A stretch of 64,000 nucleotides of DNA, from positions 178,318,920 to 178,382,919 of the forward strand of contig JAVMKO010000002.1 of assembly GCA_032164245.1 (NCBI GenBank). The letters are read 5' to 3'. Each line of letters opens with the position of its first letter. Position 1 is the first letter of the stretch. The notes under the pieces are model-generated. The model did no database searches. It was not told where the DNA came from and was given only the letters and a program-made list of their open reading frames with translations. Positions 33,842 to 46,228 of the stretch are shown piece by piece. The translations under genes were made by a program, and so were the position numbers. This stretch comes from Sternotherus odoratus (lineage: Eukaryota; Chordata; Testudines; Kinosternidae).

Positions 33842-35343
33842 GTATTCCATGGAAACCTTTGGTTTCCCAGAGTAAGTCCTTAAATATCTACCCTTGTGTT
33901 TAAAATAGTACAAGTAGCTAGTCTGTCTATTAAAAATTCTAATATAAAATAATAACTGGGTATCAATGTAAATGCTGTTTATAAACACCCAGTTTGTGTT
34001 AAACTTACGTATACATTCATTTTTTAAAAAGCCAGGTCTTCTTATTTGTCATGGGCTTAGTCCCTAAGTGCTCTGCTGCTTTGGAGCCAGAGTGCTCAGC
34101 ACCTTGCAGGATCAAGTTCCATCTGAAGAACAGCTTGTGAGATGGAGGAGTGAATAGTTCCAGAGTTTACCTAATAGTCCAGTTTCCAGCTGAGAGCAGA
34201 TTCCTAATGCTAGATTGAAGAAACAGTTCGTGATGGAAATGCTGAAGCCACCTCAAAACAAGATGAAATCTAGGGCAACAGTATAGTGCAGAAATACAGA
34301 ATGAAATAATGAAAAAGATACCATCCTATCTGAGTTTAAAGAAGGCTGTCATCAAAGTTTGTTAGAAAAAATTTCACAAGATGAGAACCAAAATTGTTCA
34401 GTGCAAACTGAGATCTCAACATGTGCAAACTGAGATCTCGTCAAGCACAAACAGACCTCCCTACCCCCATACTAAGGTCACTTCACTTACAGTGGGGCCC
34501 TTCATGGCTTCATGGGTCTGCCTATTACAGTTAGGACCTAAATTTGCTTTTGATACTATTGGTCTAATTCCTTTGCAGTTCTTAATGCAGAAAGTGAGTT
34601 GAGTGTAAGAACAAAGAGTACAATAAGATGTTGAAGTCGACCGGTCTTACTGAGACTATTATAAGAAAATGTTTCTGTTATGTAATTTCCGTTTCGCACA
34701 CAAACTAAAACTACACATTCATCCATTGGCAAATTAAAGGCAAATGAAATATTTGCAGCCCTGTAGATGTATGCTGAAAGGGGCATATTTACGTCTTCCC
34801 GCAAAAGACCACACACAGAAAGAAAGCATAGAATCTTTTCAGAGCCCCATGATCCTCTCTACTTTCCTCTTTTATTCATCTCTCCCTCCCAATATCCTGA
34901 GCCTGCTCCACATCATGAGATGCTTTAGGTCCCATATGATATGTGCAAGCAGAGAGAAGCAAGTGGCCCAGAATAAATAGCACAGTTAAAACGTGCAAAG
35001 GCAGAATCAAATCAGCATAAGACAACATATACAGGATACTAACATAATATTTAGTCAGATGATCACACACTGATTATAAATGTAGCCTTTAAAAATGTTC
35101 AAAAATTACCTTTCTTCATATTTTCTATATAATGAAATTTGCAACCGGATTCCTCATACTTAAATGTTTGGTGGTGTTTTGTTGTGGTGCCAAGATATAA
35201 ATTAATTGATATAATGAGTGTAAATCAGATAAATGTTAACTCATTTGTGAGTTATGAAATTAATAAAATGCTACAGTTAATATATGTGCAAAAACTAGCA
35301 TCAGTGCACAATATGAGAGAATAATGAAAACACTTTTAATTTT
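33842..35343. other. Unassigned sequence
   Basis: No gene. It contains a short tandem repeat at 34401-34439 in which gtgcaaactgagatctc occurs twice, 22 bases apart. Confidence 0.45.
34401..34439. repeat. 22-bp-period tandem duplication
   Basis: gtgcaaactgagatctc at 34401-34417 and at 34423-34439 are identical. The five bases between them are aacat. Confidence 0.9.
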
Positions 35344-35520
35344 TATGGCCCTGACTCAGCATAGAACTTAAGCATGTGCTTAAAATTAAGTACATGCTTA
35401 AAATTAAGCACATGAATAATTACATTCTCATACACGAAAGCACTTGAGCACATGCTTAAGTCCTGCTTAAATCAGTGGTGAATCATAGTTAAGCGCCTCT
35501 TTAGGAGCTTTGCTGAATGA
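35344..35520. repeat. Old foldback repeat with cttaagca motifs
   Basis: The start ccctgactcagcatagaact, then taagcatgtgcttaaaatta, and the end gcacatgcttaagtcctgct, then tttgctgaatgatgg, are partly inverted copies, with several internal ttaagcac units. This looks like a widely dispersed amniote palindromic repeat. It has no coding capacity. Confidence 0.55.
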
Positions 35521-36900
35521 TGGTTTATAAAGGGAATGATGGTATATATCCAGACTTTTTTTAGGTAACTATTTAAATATTTCCATTATATAGTAGCTAT
35601 GAAAATGATGCAGCATACAGTAACAGAATAATACTAGTTGAAGGCACTTCTTTGCCTCATACCTCACTAATAAGCAGAAGCTGGAAGTATGCATGTACCA
35701 CTTAGAGTATGTTGTTATTTCCTGCCTGTTTTTGCAGTGTTTGAAGCCCCCACACTTAAGACATCAAAGTTATGGGTTTTTTAGTCCCTTTTGTTGCTAC
35801 CAGTGCATATTCCTGGGAGCTTAGCAATTATAGAAACAGGGCCTCATGTTGCGGTACCTGGAATAACTACTTCTGGGAATGCTGAATGCAGGCAAATAGC
35901 CCATTAGCTACAGCATCTAATCTGCCCAGTAGATACTCGCTAATGAATATATAGAGCATTGCAGGGCAATTTATAAGACTTTTATAAGGGGTAGGATGGG
36001 GTAGTTTCCTGTACCCTATTTATTATTGCTGCTGATGTAAAATTATAGGGGACTATTCAAAGGCACAAATAGGAGCAAAGGGCTACCTAGTGCAGTCAGT
36101 AATACTAGTAGTATGCACATTTTTCTGACTCCCGAATTTTTCCTCAGACATTTTGCTGCCCTTGCTCGTTGCATCATATCTAATTGTAGATTATAAGATC
36201 TTCAGAGCATTAGACCAAGCTTTATATTGGCTCTTTAAAGCATCACATATTTGTGGGACCGTATGAATTATAACACAGATCCCCTAGCAAGGCATCTTTT
36301 TTCAGTATAAAAGTATCAATTGTCTTACATCTTAAGAACTCTTAAATATGCTTTGTTTTCATATGGGAGAAGGTGACTGCAGCCTTTTGAAAGAAACTCA
36401 TGCAAATGGGGAGTTTCAAGATGTTAAATTTCTTCTTGCACCTGTGAAATGCCTTCCTGAAGTTAAATTTATGGATTCTGTAGTCAGTCACCCATGTCAG
36501 ATGAGGGACAGATTTAAGACATGGTTGGTACAGTTGTAGTTATGTGTCATGCAATCTGTGTGACTGTAGGTTAGTCATGCCCGTTACTTCTAGAGTTCAG
36601 GAGACAAAATTAATTGGTTTGATACAGGAAGTATGGTTTAACTTTAGATGTTCCTTTGTATTTAGTGGCATTTAATCCAGTAAATTTAATTTTTTTCCTT
36701 TCTTTTTCAATGATTTATGTTATAAAACACAGGACTTCTTCTATTACACTTAGAGATTTCTCCTCTGGGTAAGAAGCATTGTAAATTATTAAATACAGCT
36801 ACAGTGTTGTGATAAATTTTAGTATGATGGTGAAGTGAGAACATTGATTTTATGTAACCTGAGTCAGAAAAATCTGAACAGATAAACTATTTGTAACTTT
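35521..36900. other. Unassigned AT-rich sequence
   Basis: No gene or repeat I can name; short frames only. Confidence 0.45.
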
Positions 36901-36904
36901 TTGC

Positions 36905-37140
36905 AGCTGAATAAGAACATAAGTAATATTAGTAACAGGAAAAGGCCATCTGGTCCCATTTGCCTGCCACTTTTTTGATTGATTATAATCCTAGCCACCT
37001 GCATTTTAACTGTGCTCCCCTCCCCGATCCCATCCTATTTCAGAAACAAATATAGCTATCTCTTGAAAATCTTTATACTCTCTGCTTCGCTAGCTCATTC
37101 TTTCCTTATAGTGTTGCATAAAATGTGAATAGTCTGTATT
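36905..37140 (-). mobile_element. Diverged LINE 3' end (CR1/L3-like)
   Basis: The sequence ggccatctggtcccatttgc, then tttgattgattataatccta, catcctatttcagaaac and tctcttgaaaatctttatac, is in the style of the antisense 3' ends of CR1-clade LINEs in reptiles. It is too diverged for a coding match. The orientation is inferred from the aacataag end at the left. Confidence 0.45.
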
Positions 37141-37159
37141 ATTCCAAAGGTTCCAATCA

Positions 37160-37310
37160 TATCAGGCTCCAGTTATATTAAGTGCTGTACAAAGTGTAGA
37201 AACATAGCAAGAAACATCCTTGCCCAAAGAATTTATCCTCTAGGTTAAGAGAGATGCAATAAGTGAGTGTAACAGATAAACAGAAGGAGTGGAGGAGGGA
37301 GGATAAGATA
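37160..37310. repeat. Old dispersed amniote repeat
   Basis: Blocks aggctccagttatattaagt, gctgtacaaagtgtagaaac and cttgcccaaagaatttatcc resemble a repeat also present at 54500-54600 (gtccctcgcctgcagacct, cagaaaaagggagggaaaa). Non-coding and diverged. Confidence 0.45.
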
Positions 37311-37355
37311 AAGAGTCATATGATTGCATAGCTTAGCCATGTATACAATATAGGG

Positions 37356-37620
37356 CAGGGATAGGCAACCTATGGCACGCATGCGAAAGGCGACCCCTGA
37401 GCTGATTTTCAGTGGTACTCACGCTGCCCGGGTCCTGGCCTCCACACAAACGTGTGTATGCATTTTAATTTAATTTTAAATGAAGCGTCTTAAACATTTT
37501 TAAAACCTTATTTACTTTACATACAACACTAGTTATCTATTATAGACTTATAGAAAGAGACCTTCTAAAAACATTAAAATATATTACTGGCATGCGGAAT
37601 CTTAAATTAGAGGGAATAAA
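37356..37620. mobile_element. hAT-type MITE, right end missing
   Basis: It starts cagggataggcaacctatgg at 37356, a typical CAGGGxTxGGCAACC hAT terminal repeat. The interior (gagctgattttcagtggtac, cacgctgcccgggtcctggc, catacaacactagttatct, gacttatagaaagagacctt) is familiar from reptile hAT elements. The expected right terminal repeat is absent; the element stops at about 37620, where LTR-like sequence begins. Confidence 0.7.
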
Positions 37621-37624
37621 GGGG

Positions 37625-38642
37625 TGTCAGCTCCCTGACACTCCCAGTGGGTTAGCCACCCAGTATCCTCAGGGCTCTTCCAGGCCCTCTTTTGCCTTGC
37701 AAGTTAACATTTGCTGTACTTCACTCCCTGAGCTCCTCTCAAAGGTCCCCCTATAGTGTCCGGTCACTGGACACTCACAGTAATTGCCAGGTTTGTTATT
37801 CCCGAGGGAACAGTATACACACAACTTGATTAGTACAAGTCAGGATCAGGTCTTTTATGTAACCACAGCACGGAGATGTATTTATAATGAAACAATTGTA
37901 AGCTTATTATCAAAGACTGAGATTTAAGAGACACTGAGTGAGGATAGTGATTACATCTATTAAAAAACCTATGATTCTTAGAATCTAAATTTAATTTTAA
38001 TAAGCTAAAATCCTTATCTCCAGCAGTTTCACCCTAAGGCTTCCTTGCAGCATTTCTCCAAACTGTACACCTTAAGATCCTGTTTTCATGAATATAATTG
38101 CACTGCCTTATTAGTTCCTCAAATAGAGGATAAAAATGGTGTTCTTTATGAATTCCTCCTAAAATCCACAGTTTTTGCTCCTGAAGTCAGGATGACTTCC
38201 ATGATTCCTTTCCTAGAGTTCTGACCCCAAGGTGTCGTCCTATACTTCTGTTTGTCCCGTATGCTTCCATTGTATTGATTTATAGTGCTTAATTTATATG
38301 TGACAAAGAGATGCACATCTTATCTCCTGTGTGGAAGAAACCTGTTTGTCAACTCTGCCTGGGACATTGGTTTTAACATGCAAGTTTAGTACATCTCTGC
38401 AACTTTTTAAATATCATCCACACATACATCTCACAATGATAATAAAGATCAAGGGGGTATAGGCTTTCATTAGACACCTTACATGGCTCTTTCTGGATAA
38501 GCAGCATGTTGGGTGTTGAGTGTCTTTTTCCACTATTGGGGTCCTCTGCCAGCAAATGAGGCTCGACCCAGTGATAAATGTGGACAAGTTGTTTAACTTC
38601 TTATAAATCTTGAGAGCCCCCATTCCCTATACACAGATAACA
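37625..38642. mobile_element. LTR-like block, about 1.0 kb
   Basis: Familiar internal blocks (gcctgggacattggttttaa, ggtttgttattcccgaggga, atggctctttctggataagc) point to a turtle LTR. Borders chosen as TGTCAG at 37625 and ATAACA at 38642 give TG..CA ends, but the flanks (agggg and aatac) do not match. Either the borders are wrong or the locus was rearranged when the hAT element lost its right end. No retroviral coding sequence is visible. Confidence 0.5.
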
Positions 38643-39260
38643 AATACTGCCATCCAGAGAAGGAAATTTTAAAACATTGTAAAACTTTCTACCTACAAGT
38701 ATGTTTTCTATTAACCACCCTGCCTCACAGCCCTCACCCCCTTCCTTTTCAGTAAAAGACAACGATTTTGTGCTTGCTTTTTTTCTTTAACTGTGGGAGG
38801 AGATTAATGGCTGTAGTATAACAGACTGTCTTGTGTATACTGGAGTTTTAATTGGTATAGTGTACCTAAGAAGGGCAACAACAGACTCTGCTGGGACCTT
38901 TCTGAGCCAGTGGTCTCAGAGCAACAAAACAGCTATTTTAATATTTATTATAACGTGTCATACACTAGCCATAGAATAATACAACTATACTTTATAAAAT
39001 AAAGGGCTGTTTTCCTCAAGGAGATCTGCTTAGCATAAAAATTGTTTAGGTTAAGATCTCCCCACCTTTTAATAGGTACTATTTCATAGTTTTAATGATA
39101 AATTTCTTCTTCAATATATCACCAGAGTAACAGTTTATCCCTGCTCTGAAACACGAATCTCAGTTTATGTTTGAGGAAAAGTGGTAAAAAATCAAATTTA
39201 AATATGAAGTAGTGGAAGTTTTTATTCAGCTGGTTCACATAAAGCCCCTTTTCGCACTTA
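38643..39260. other. Unassigned sequence
   Basis: AT-rich, without a recognised gene or repeat. Confidence 0.45.
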
Positions 39261-39263
39261 ATT

Positions 39264-39386
39264 GGGGTTGCCAACCCTCCTGCATTAGCCTGGAGACTCC
39301 AGGAATTAAAGATTAATATTTAATTAAAGATTATGCCATATGATGAAATCTCCAGGAATAAGTCCAATCAAAATTGGCAACCCTAC
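39264..39386. mobile_element. Short MITE with GGTTGCCAACCC ends
   Basis: Left end ggggttgccaaccctcctgc and right end aaaattggcaaccctac are inverted. The interior has gagactccaggaattaaaga and tttaattaaagatta, then a partly inverted gaaatctccaggaata. It is about 120 bases long and non-coding. I recognise it as an abundant reptile MITE; the superfamily is not certain because no target duplication is clear. Confidence 0.7.
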
Positions 39387-42300
39387 TTGACATCCCTCTC
39401 CTCCCCATCCCAACTTCCTTTTGGCTCAGAAACCCAGCTTCATTCTGCCCATTATACTCACCGGTCACTCTCTAGTCACCAGTTACTGGGCGTGGAGAAA
39501 CTGGAGGACATGGCTATAGGTGCAAGCAGTTTGGAGCATGTAAAGGGAGCTGCATCCCCTTTCTCTGAGTGGTTAATCTGAATTAGCCCCACAGACATTT
39601 GTGTGTATTCCCTGCTCTGCACCACTCCTTTTCCCTCTACTTGCCTGAACAAGCCTGTGTTCCAATGTTTCCAGGAATCTCTGGACTCCCCCAGTGGCAG
39701 CAAGTGGTACTGAATCTGGAAATTTAGTGGCCAAACTGAAGTCTGTCTATAATGTGTCTTCCATGGCAACATTGGATGCAAGACCCACCTGGGGAGTAAA
39801 TCAGGGTAGAATTTGCCCCTCAGACGTCTCTGCATGCTTGTTTACCCTCTCCAGCTCAGTACCTACATATCTATAGTTTTAGGAAAATAGATTATTAACC
39901 ACTCCCACCTTTTCATGATTGATGATATCAGCAGTCAGAGCACTCCAGTAAAAGTTATTGGGCCAAGCCCTCTAGTGTGGTGTGCCAATTTTGCCAGCTG
40001 ATCGTAATGCTGGTGTATCTGGCTGTGGGCTCTTATGCCTCTAGTGCAGACATAGGGGATCTGCTTTGAGAAAAGGAATATGGCTTGAATAACCCAAAGC
40101 TTTACTGATCCTTGGCCACCATTTCATCTATTTGGGATCATTAAATTAGATCAGCCTCTCAAGCTGTTCTAATTTACATCTGGGACTAACTCTATGCCGC
40201 AGATCTAGAATTGGGGAAGTACAGAAGTGAGCTTTACACCACCCTTTATTAACTTGGGCTGTGTATTCCATGGCAGGAGCTGAAGATCTGGTGCATTTAT
40301 CTCTAGCCTGTCTGTCAATGTGGTTTTCATCACCGTATTGTCTGAGTGATAATATCAGCTGCACTGCAGTTGATACTGGCTGGAGTCAGTGTGTTGCCCG
40401 AAGGATGCAACAGTCAGTAGTTTAATGAATGACACAGAAAATCTGGTGTTGTGTATGTGGTTTTGGGAATGGTTGTAGAATATAGGTATTGACAGTAACG
40501 ACAAAGAAACTAATGTCTCTGGTGCAAGTTCATTTGTACATGAAATATACTGTAAATGTGCTAGTGTGTGAGTACCAAAGTGTGTAATGCAGGAATTGTT
40601 GTTGTTTGGGTTCATATTTTCTCTTGGAATAATAGTTTATGGGACATTTGAACAATGCATTCTTAAATATTTTTGTGTGACTTAGATCCCTTGCAGTATA
40701 TCTGATTAAATGACTGAATGTCACATTTTGAGTTCAGAAGGTTAAAGTCCGATTGTTTTGGGTGGGGTTGCGTATATTGAGCTTGTTCCAAAGCCCATTT
40801 CAGTCAGTGAGAGTCTTTATCTTATATTCAGTGGGCTTTGGATAAGGCACATATAGTACAAAACTCAGAATTTTTGATGCTCCACTTAAGGGTCTGTTTG
40901 ACTTTTCGAAGGTTTACAAATCTAAAAGCTCCAGGATATCCTGTACCAGTAGGCCTGATATTGAACATAAATTAATTTAACTGAAGTAATTAAAAAAGTT
41001 CATTTAACAGGAGAAAAAAGAAAGAAAATGATACATTTTTGATTATTTAAACTATTTTGGGATTAATTTTGGGGGGGATGGAGGGAATGTAAATGTAGAA
41101 AATTAGTTTATTTTTAAAAAATGGAAGGGAATTTTAAATCCATCCAAAATCTATAATTTTATGAGTTATTAAAAGTAAATATCAAAGATTAATAAGATGT
41201 CTTTCATCCCAGGATTCCAAAAGATCTCTTGAGTCTGCTCTTGCAATTGAAGCGAAAGGTTGAAGGGACAGGTGAAACTTTGGCTAAGGAAAATGGGGCA
41301 AACACCTTCTTTTACAAAAACTATCTTGGAATCTTTAGGCTTGGAAGGGATTTAAGCACACAAACCCAAGTAAATTTCAATGGCTCCTTTGAAAATTCAG
41401 TCTGTGTCAATATATGAGAGACAGGAATTTGGTTTAATAAGCCATCCAAAATACTCTTAAAGACAACATTATATAGAATCCATGGCTCTGATTGTCTTCT
41501 CACTTACATTGGTTTTACACATTGTAACTCCATTGACTTTGATTTTTCAATGTTAAGTCTCAATTTATCTGTTTTGGAAAGAGGAAGAACTGAGTAAATT
41601 CTGCTGGAATTTGAACTATCAGGAAAAAGCTATATGAATGACCCATATAAATTTCCCCGTTTGATGCCCACATTGTATCTAGATGTTGGCGGACAATTAT
41701 TTATTACAATTTGTCATTTTTTGCAATATCTCCTAACATTCCCTGAATGTGGTGCTTCTGGGGGGACAACTAAAAAACTTGAATGTTACTTGAGTTAATA
41801 TCAGTCATTGTTTCCTTCTTAATATCCTGTAGCTTTATGTTGCTTTAAATGTATGCACATTCAGAGGTTTGTGCATTGTGGGAAAAGGATTCACTGGCAT
41901 CCATTCCTGCCATTAAAGTGCTTCCCATCTGAATATCCGCTGCCAAAGTATGTGGTATCCTGCAGAGCAAGAGGATGAGGACATAGATTGCAATGAAGCT
42001 GAACAGTTTGCACTTCCTAGCAGTGACACCAGACATCAATCTTTCTTAGAGACAACCTAGAATACAGAAAAATAAGTACCCTCAGAAAAGAACAAAAGGA
42101 GAATTATCTTTTCTTTTTCCATTTCATTCCAGCAGTTTCCTTCTAAGATCTTCCAGGATGAATATGTTCTCAAATTCCATGTGCTGATATTTCAGTGGCT
42201 CAGGTTTTAATATAGCTTGAAGAGGTAGAAATGTAGGCACTCTGAAATACTCAATTATTTGATTTTTAAAATGCATTTAATTTAGTTTCAGGTCTTCATA

Positions 42301-42940
42301 TTATTGGGCTATGGAGCAAAGTGCTAATTTGGTCAGAGTTAATGTTTCTCACATTTATACCACACTGTTTGACATTAGCATTCAGTAACACCAAGTTATA
42401 TTATGCAGCTTGGTGAGACTCCAAAATTCAGAGTCGTCAGTATAGCAATCAGCCATATTTGGCAAAGCTTTGAATCAGATTTTCAGTTGGTGACAAAAAT
42501 GGTGTAACTCCCTTGATTTCACTGGAGCTGTTTGTTTATTCCAATTTTCACTAGCTAGGGCTTTTATCCTTTACACTGAAACTTCTTGCAGGCTTTTATT
42601 TTAATATATAAATCTGGCTTCACCAGCAGAATTGATTTATGGACATGCAATTAATGAGCCATATGCTTCTCTTTGTAGTAAAAAGGTGTGGAAAGAGCTA
42701 GGAGCTGAAAAAAAATTGCTACATAAATGAGCAGCATGAGTTAATACGTACCGAATCACTCCATCAAAGAGGAAAAAATAAACTTTGCAATAACCAGCAG
42801 TGGGTGTGGCTAGAAAATCCCACTGAAGAAAGAAATAACTGAAGGTTTTGGGCCAGATCCTGGGCTGCAACTGTGAAAGGCTCAAAACAGATCAGAGTGT
42901 TGGCAAAAATGAGATATTAAGCACTATTAAGTCAGTCTTG
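39387..42940. other. Long unassigned stretch with old repeat traces
   Basis: No credible exon. The part 39950-40380 may be an old repeat. 41480-41550 has the ttacac/gtaactcc pattern seen elsewhere. A minus-strand frame at 41848-42035 starts with ATG and has a hydrophobic N-terminus (see rejected items). Confidence 0.4.
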
Positions 42941-42944
42941 ACGC

Positions 42945-43262
42945 TGCCTTTGGCACTGGTCCATTCTCTGGTATAAATCAAAGCAGATTTCAGACTGTTG
43001 TGGGCAAAGGGGTCCTGGGCTCTTATGATAACCAGGGATTGCTGGAGTGCAGGGATACCCCTAAGCATACCCCCCGTACGTGCAGTTGGGATAGGGAGTG
43101 GCATAGGCCGCTATGGGGCTCCTCACCATCTGAAGATCCATCCTTATGCTGAGGAATCCTCTTGAAGCAGCTTTGTACCATCCTATAAGGAATAAGCCAG
43201 CATTTGGATACACTTATTCCTTATAGGATGGTACAAAGCTGCTTCAAGGTACCAGAGAATCA
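42945..43262. repeat. Foldback repeat enclosing a perfect hairpin
   Basis: The region from ggcactggtccattctctgg to ggtaccagagaatcaggcct has weakly inverted outer ends (ccattctctggta versus taccagagaat in reverse). Its right part contains the perfect 36-base hairpin at 43161-43248. I read it as a non-autonomous repeat with natural foldback structure; the name is unknown. Confidence 0.5.
43161..43248. repeat. Perfect 36-bp inverted repeat, 16-base loop
   Basis: The left arm 43161-43196 starts cttgaagcagctttgtacc; the right arm 43213-43248 ends ggtacaaagctgcttcaag. The arms are perfectly complementary over 36 bases around the loop ccagcatttggataca. Pairing stops at the next base on both sides. 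A transcript from either strand would form a miRNA-precursor-sized stem, but no expression evidence exists. Confidence 0.95.
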
Positions 43263-46130
43263 GGCCTACGATATGGGGGGGAGAGGAGGAGGATTTGAAC
43301 CACTGCACTTCCAGCATATGGGAAAATTTGTAGTAGGGGACCATAGTATATAGAAATAGGCACCAAGTTTTTCTGAGTCTCTTAAAATCTAAGATGAAGC
43401 AGATGAGGCTTCAAGACTGTGCACATGGCCTCTGCATGCTTTACCATTCTCTAAAACTTCTGTATTTTTCCTAACTGAGGTGTGGATTTCTGACAATAGC
43501 AAGTTAATGCTGCTTTGGGATACTGATCCTTTTCATTTTTTCCCCATAGAGGGGGAAATCTGTTCATTTAGCCTTGGAGGTAGTGGAGATTGGGCCAATG
43601 TTGATTGACTTTATTGAACATCTGCTGTGATTTGTGGAGTTGATAGCATGGCAGGATGGGGAGTTACTTTGGCATAGCTGCAGTGTGCAGCATTATTCTC
43701 AGCACATGGAGACTCCCGTACAGTATATGTTAATATTGACCTTGTCATAATTGACTTGAGTGGACTTCCACTTCTCGCCTTCAGCTATTTGGGACCAGAT
43801 GTAGGTAGATTGACCATGGCAGCCTGGATCCAGAGGAGGAGGACGATGCAGCCCTCCTGAGGAAGCTACATTGCATTGGAGAGAGAGTGGGCCCTGAGAT
43901 GTATTGTGGATTTTCATGGCCTTTGAATGAATAGCCTAAACCTATAAGGATGGCAGGAATTCCCCACAGATCTTATAACATCTGTGGGTTGGGAGGGTCA
44001 CTGCTTCTAAGTGTTTTGTGGCTGGCCAGAATCTGCTCTCCTGATCGCATTATACCTCAGAAATTCTGCAAGATTAAACTATATCTGAGTTTTTTGAATA
44101 TATCTTGCAGTCCCCTGGGATTTTGCTAAGGGGGACATGATCTGCCCCTTTCCCCCTGGGTAGTATATGTAATACTTGGCTTTCCCTGAGTCTTCCCACG
44201 TTTCCTCAGCCCATTCTTTCTGGTTCGAGTTTTGCAGATCTGTTGTGTGGGAGTGGTTTTGTGTTTTCAACTGGTATGGCAGCAGATCAAGCAAGGGGTT
44301 TTGGATGGTGCACAGCTTTTGGAGACAGGTTTTGTACTAGGTTGCTACAGTTTTTGGCATGTGAACCATGGGAGCATATAGCCCAATGTACTACTTGATT
44401 ATAAGTTAGCCCACTCACTGAATATTTTACTGACCACATACAGTAATTTAAGAAGAGGAAAAAAAGCAGAGATAGTTTTGAAAAAAAGGGCAGAAAAAAC
44501 ACCTCTTTTCTCATCACAAAAGAATCATGTATTTGAATGCCTTATAAAACTTGTTCATTACATTGGTAGCATAAGTTAATTGCTGAATTACTTTGTGCTG
44601 TTCTATCATGACATGTCATACAGTAACTTTACTATTCAATGTGTATGAGTTAGGATGTGTTCTGTGGATTGGGGAGGGAGAGGAATGTCGTGATCTGACC
44701 CTAAATTTGTATTTAGTTTTCACTTAGTTCTTACACTAATTCTCCATGAAGTTACGTAGGAGTTGGAGCCACTGAATTCAGTGGGAGTTTTCCTGAGCAG
44801 ACCTCTGGAGTTCTCCCTTCATAAGTAGATTTTAGGAGGAAAATTAGGGTTATTGTTTTTTGAGACATTATCCATCATCTGTTGCATATAATACTTCAAA
44901 TCATAACCGTTGTTCTGATACCTGTTCCTAATTTTTTTGTGTTCTGCTCAATTAAATTTTGTGTTCATTTGTTAATCATGCATGACTAAGAAAAAATGAA
45001 ACTGTGTTTTGTTGAAGTTTTATATAGTTGGACCTCAAATTCTATAAGTGCCTACTTTCTCTGGTTCTTTTGGGGAATGGGGACGGAGAAGAAAAGGGTA
45101 CTGATTTTGGCCATCTTTTTAATTATATTATCTGTTGTTTTAAAAATAGGCATTGGGTGCACTTCTACTTTTTACCCTAAGGAATGGGGAAAGACAGTGT
45201 TTTGCAATTATATTTTCATCAGTAATTTGTCTTCTCTTTGATTCATGGAAATTTAAAAATGTTGCACCTAAGCTTTTCTGAGCCACCTGATGCTACTGAT
45301 TAGCGTACAATAAGTTATTTTCCTTGGTCAGTCTGCTTTTTGCCTTTGAGGCATATTTAGTATTTTACAGCATATTATTTCTAGTTGAATATGTATAATA
45401 ATAATAATTGATGCCTAGATTCAAGCTTCTTAGTCACAGTTATAAATCCTTGTTAGTGTAAGTTCTGCTATTTATTCTTTTCTTAGTGGTCTTTCCTGCT
45501 GTATTGCAGAAGATGCAATTCTGCAGTTCAGAGCAGGATAAAAACTTCAGTTGAATTCAAGGGGTGTTTCAGGGCCTTTTTGCAGAATAATGTCTTGTCT
45601 TTAAAATGAAGCATTCTCTCACTTGGCTACCATTTATCAGTTCAGACAAGACAGAAAATATTGATATTTTTGTTCCTTTTCTTCTTCTTCTTCTTTAAAT
45701 TTGAGACCAAATCCTGTACTCCTTAAGCAAAACTCCCCTTTATCAGGCCTATACTCGACCAATATAAGTTGTTTGGCACTATTTCCCACAATGAAAACAG
45801 ATTGCAAAACCATAATAAATGTTGCAAAAATATGACAGAACTAATAATTTCCATGAAATCGCATCTCCTCCAGTTTCACTGTAATAGTTTGGGAAAGCAT
45901 AAATGACAGATTTTGACTCTTACGTAGGTTAAAAACTAAAAATTGCTTGATCTTTTGGATGATTTTATAAACCCAAATCTGTTATAATACACATTGGGAT
46001 GATAATGTTAAACTGCTTCAGGTAAAAAATAGCATTAGTGGTGGTCAGTTTATTCAGCTAAAAGAGGATAAAATTCATTTCAGATTATTGACTCTGCCCT
46101 TTGCTATGGTGACTAGTTAGTAAGTGTTAA
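43263..46130. other. Long unassigned stretch
   Basis: No gene found. 43560-44060 is more GC-rich and might be an old repeat. Short simple repeats lie at about 45403-45416 (ATA/ATT units) and 45685-45696 (CTT units). Confidence 0.4.
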
Positions 46131-46131
46131 A

Positions 46132-46228
46132 AGCAGGGACATTTTTTTTCCAGGGGTGGGAATACTTGCGTATATAAGACGAAGCCCCTAATATTGGGAC
46201 AATCCCGATATTATTAGGATGTGTAGTC
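46132..46228 (-). mobile_element. MITE fragment of the TAGGGTGACCAG family
   Basis: Reverse-complemented, the segment has cgggattgtcccaatattag, then gggcttcgtcttatata. These correspond to cccgatttttatagggac and gtctttttcttatataggct of the better copy at 47907-48030. The outer terminal repeats are eroded. Confidence 0.5.

Noticed and set aside
41845..42039. Minus-strand frame with ATG and a hydrophobic N-terminal segment (FSFIAIYVLILLLC)
   Set aside because: Only about 63 codons after the real ATG, no recognised family, no clear splice donor before the stop, and hydrophobic runs are common by chance in AT-rich DNA. Conservation in other reptiles would be needed.
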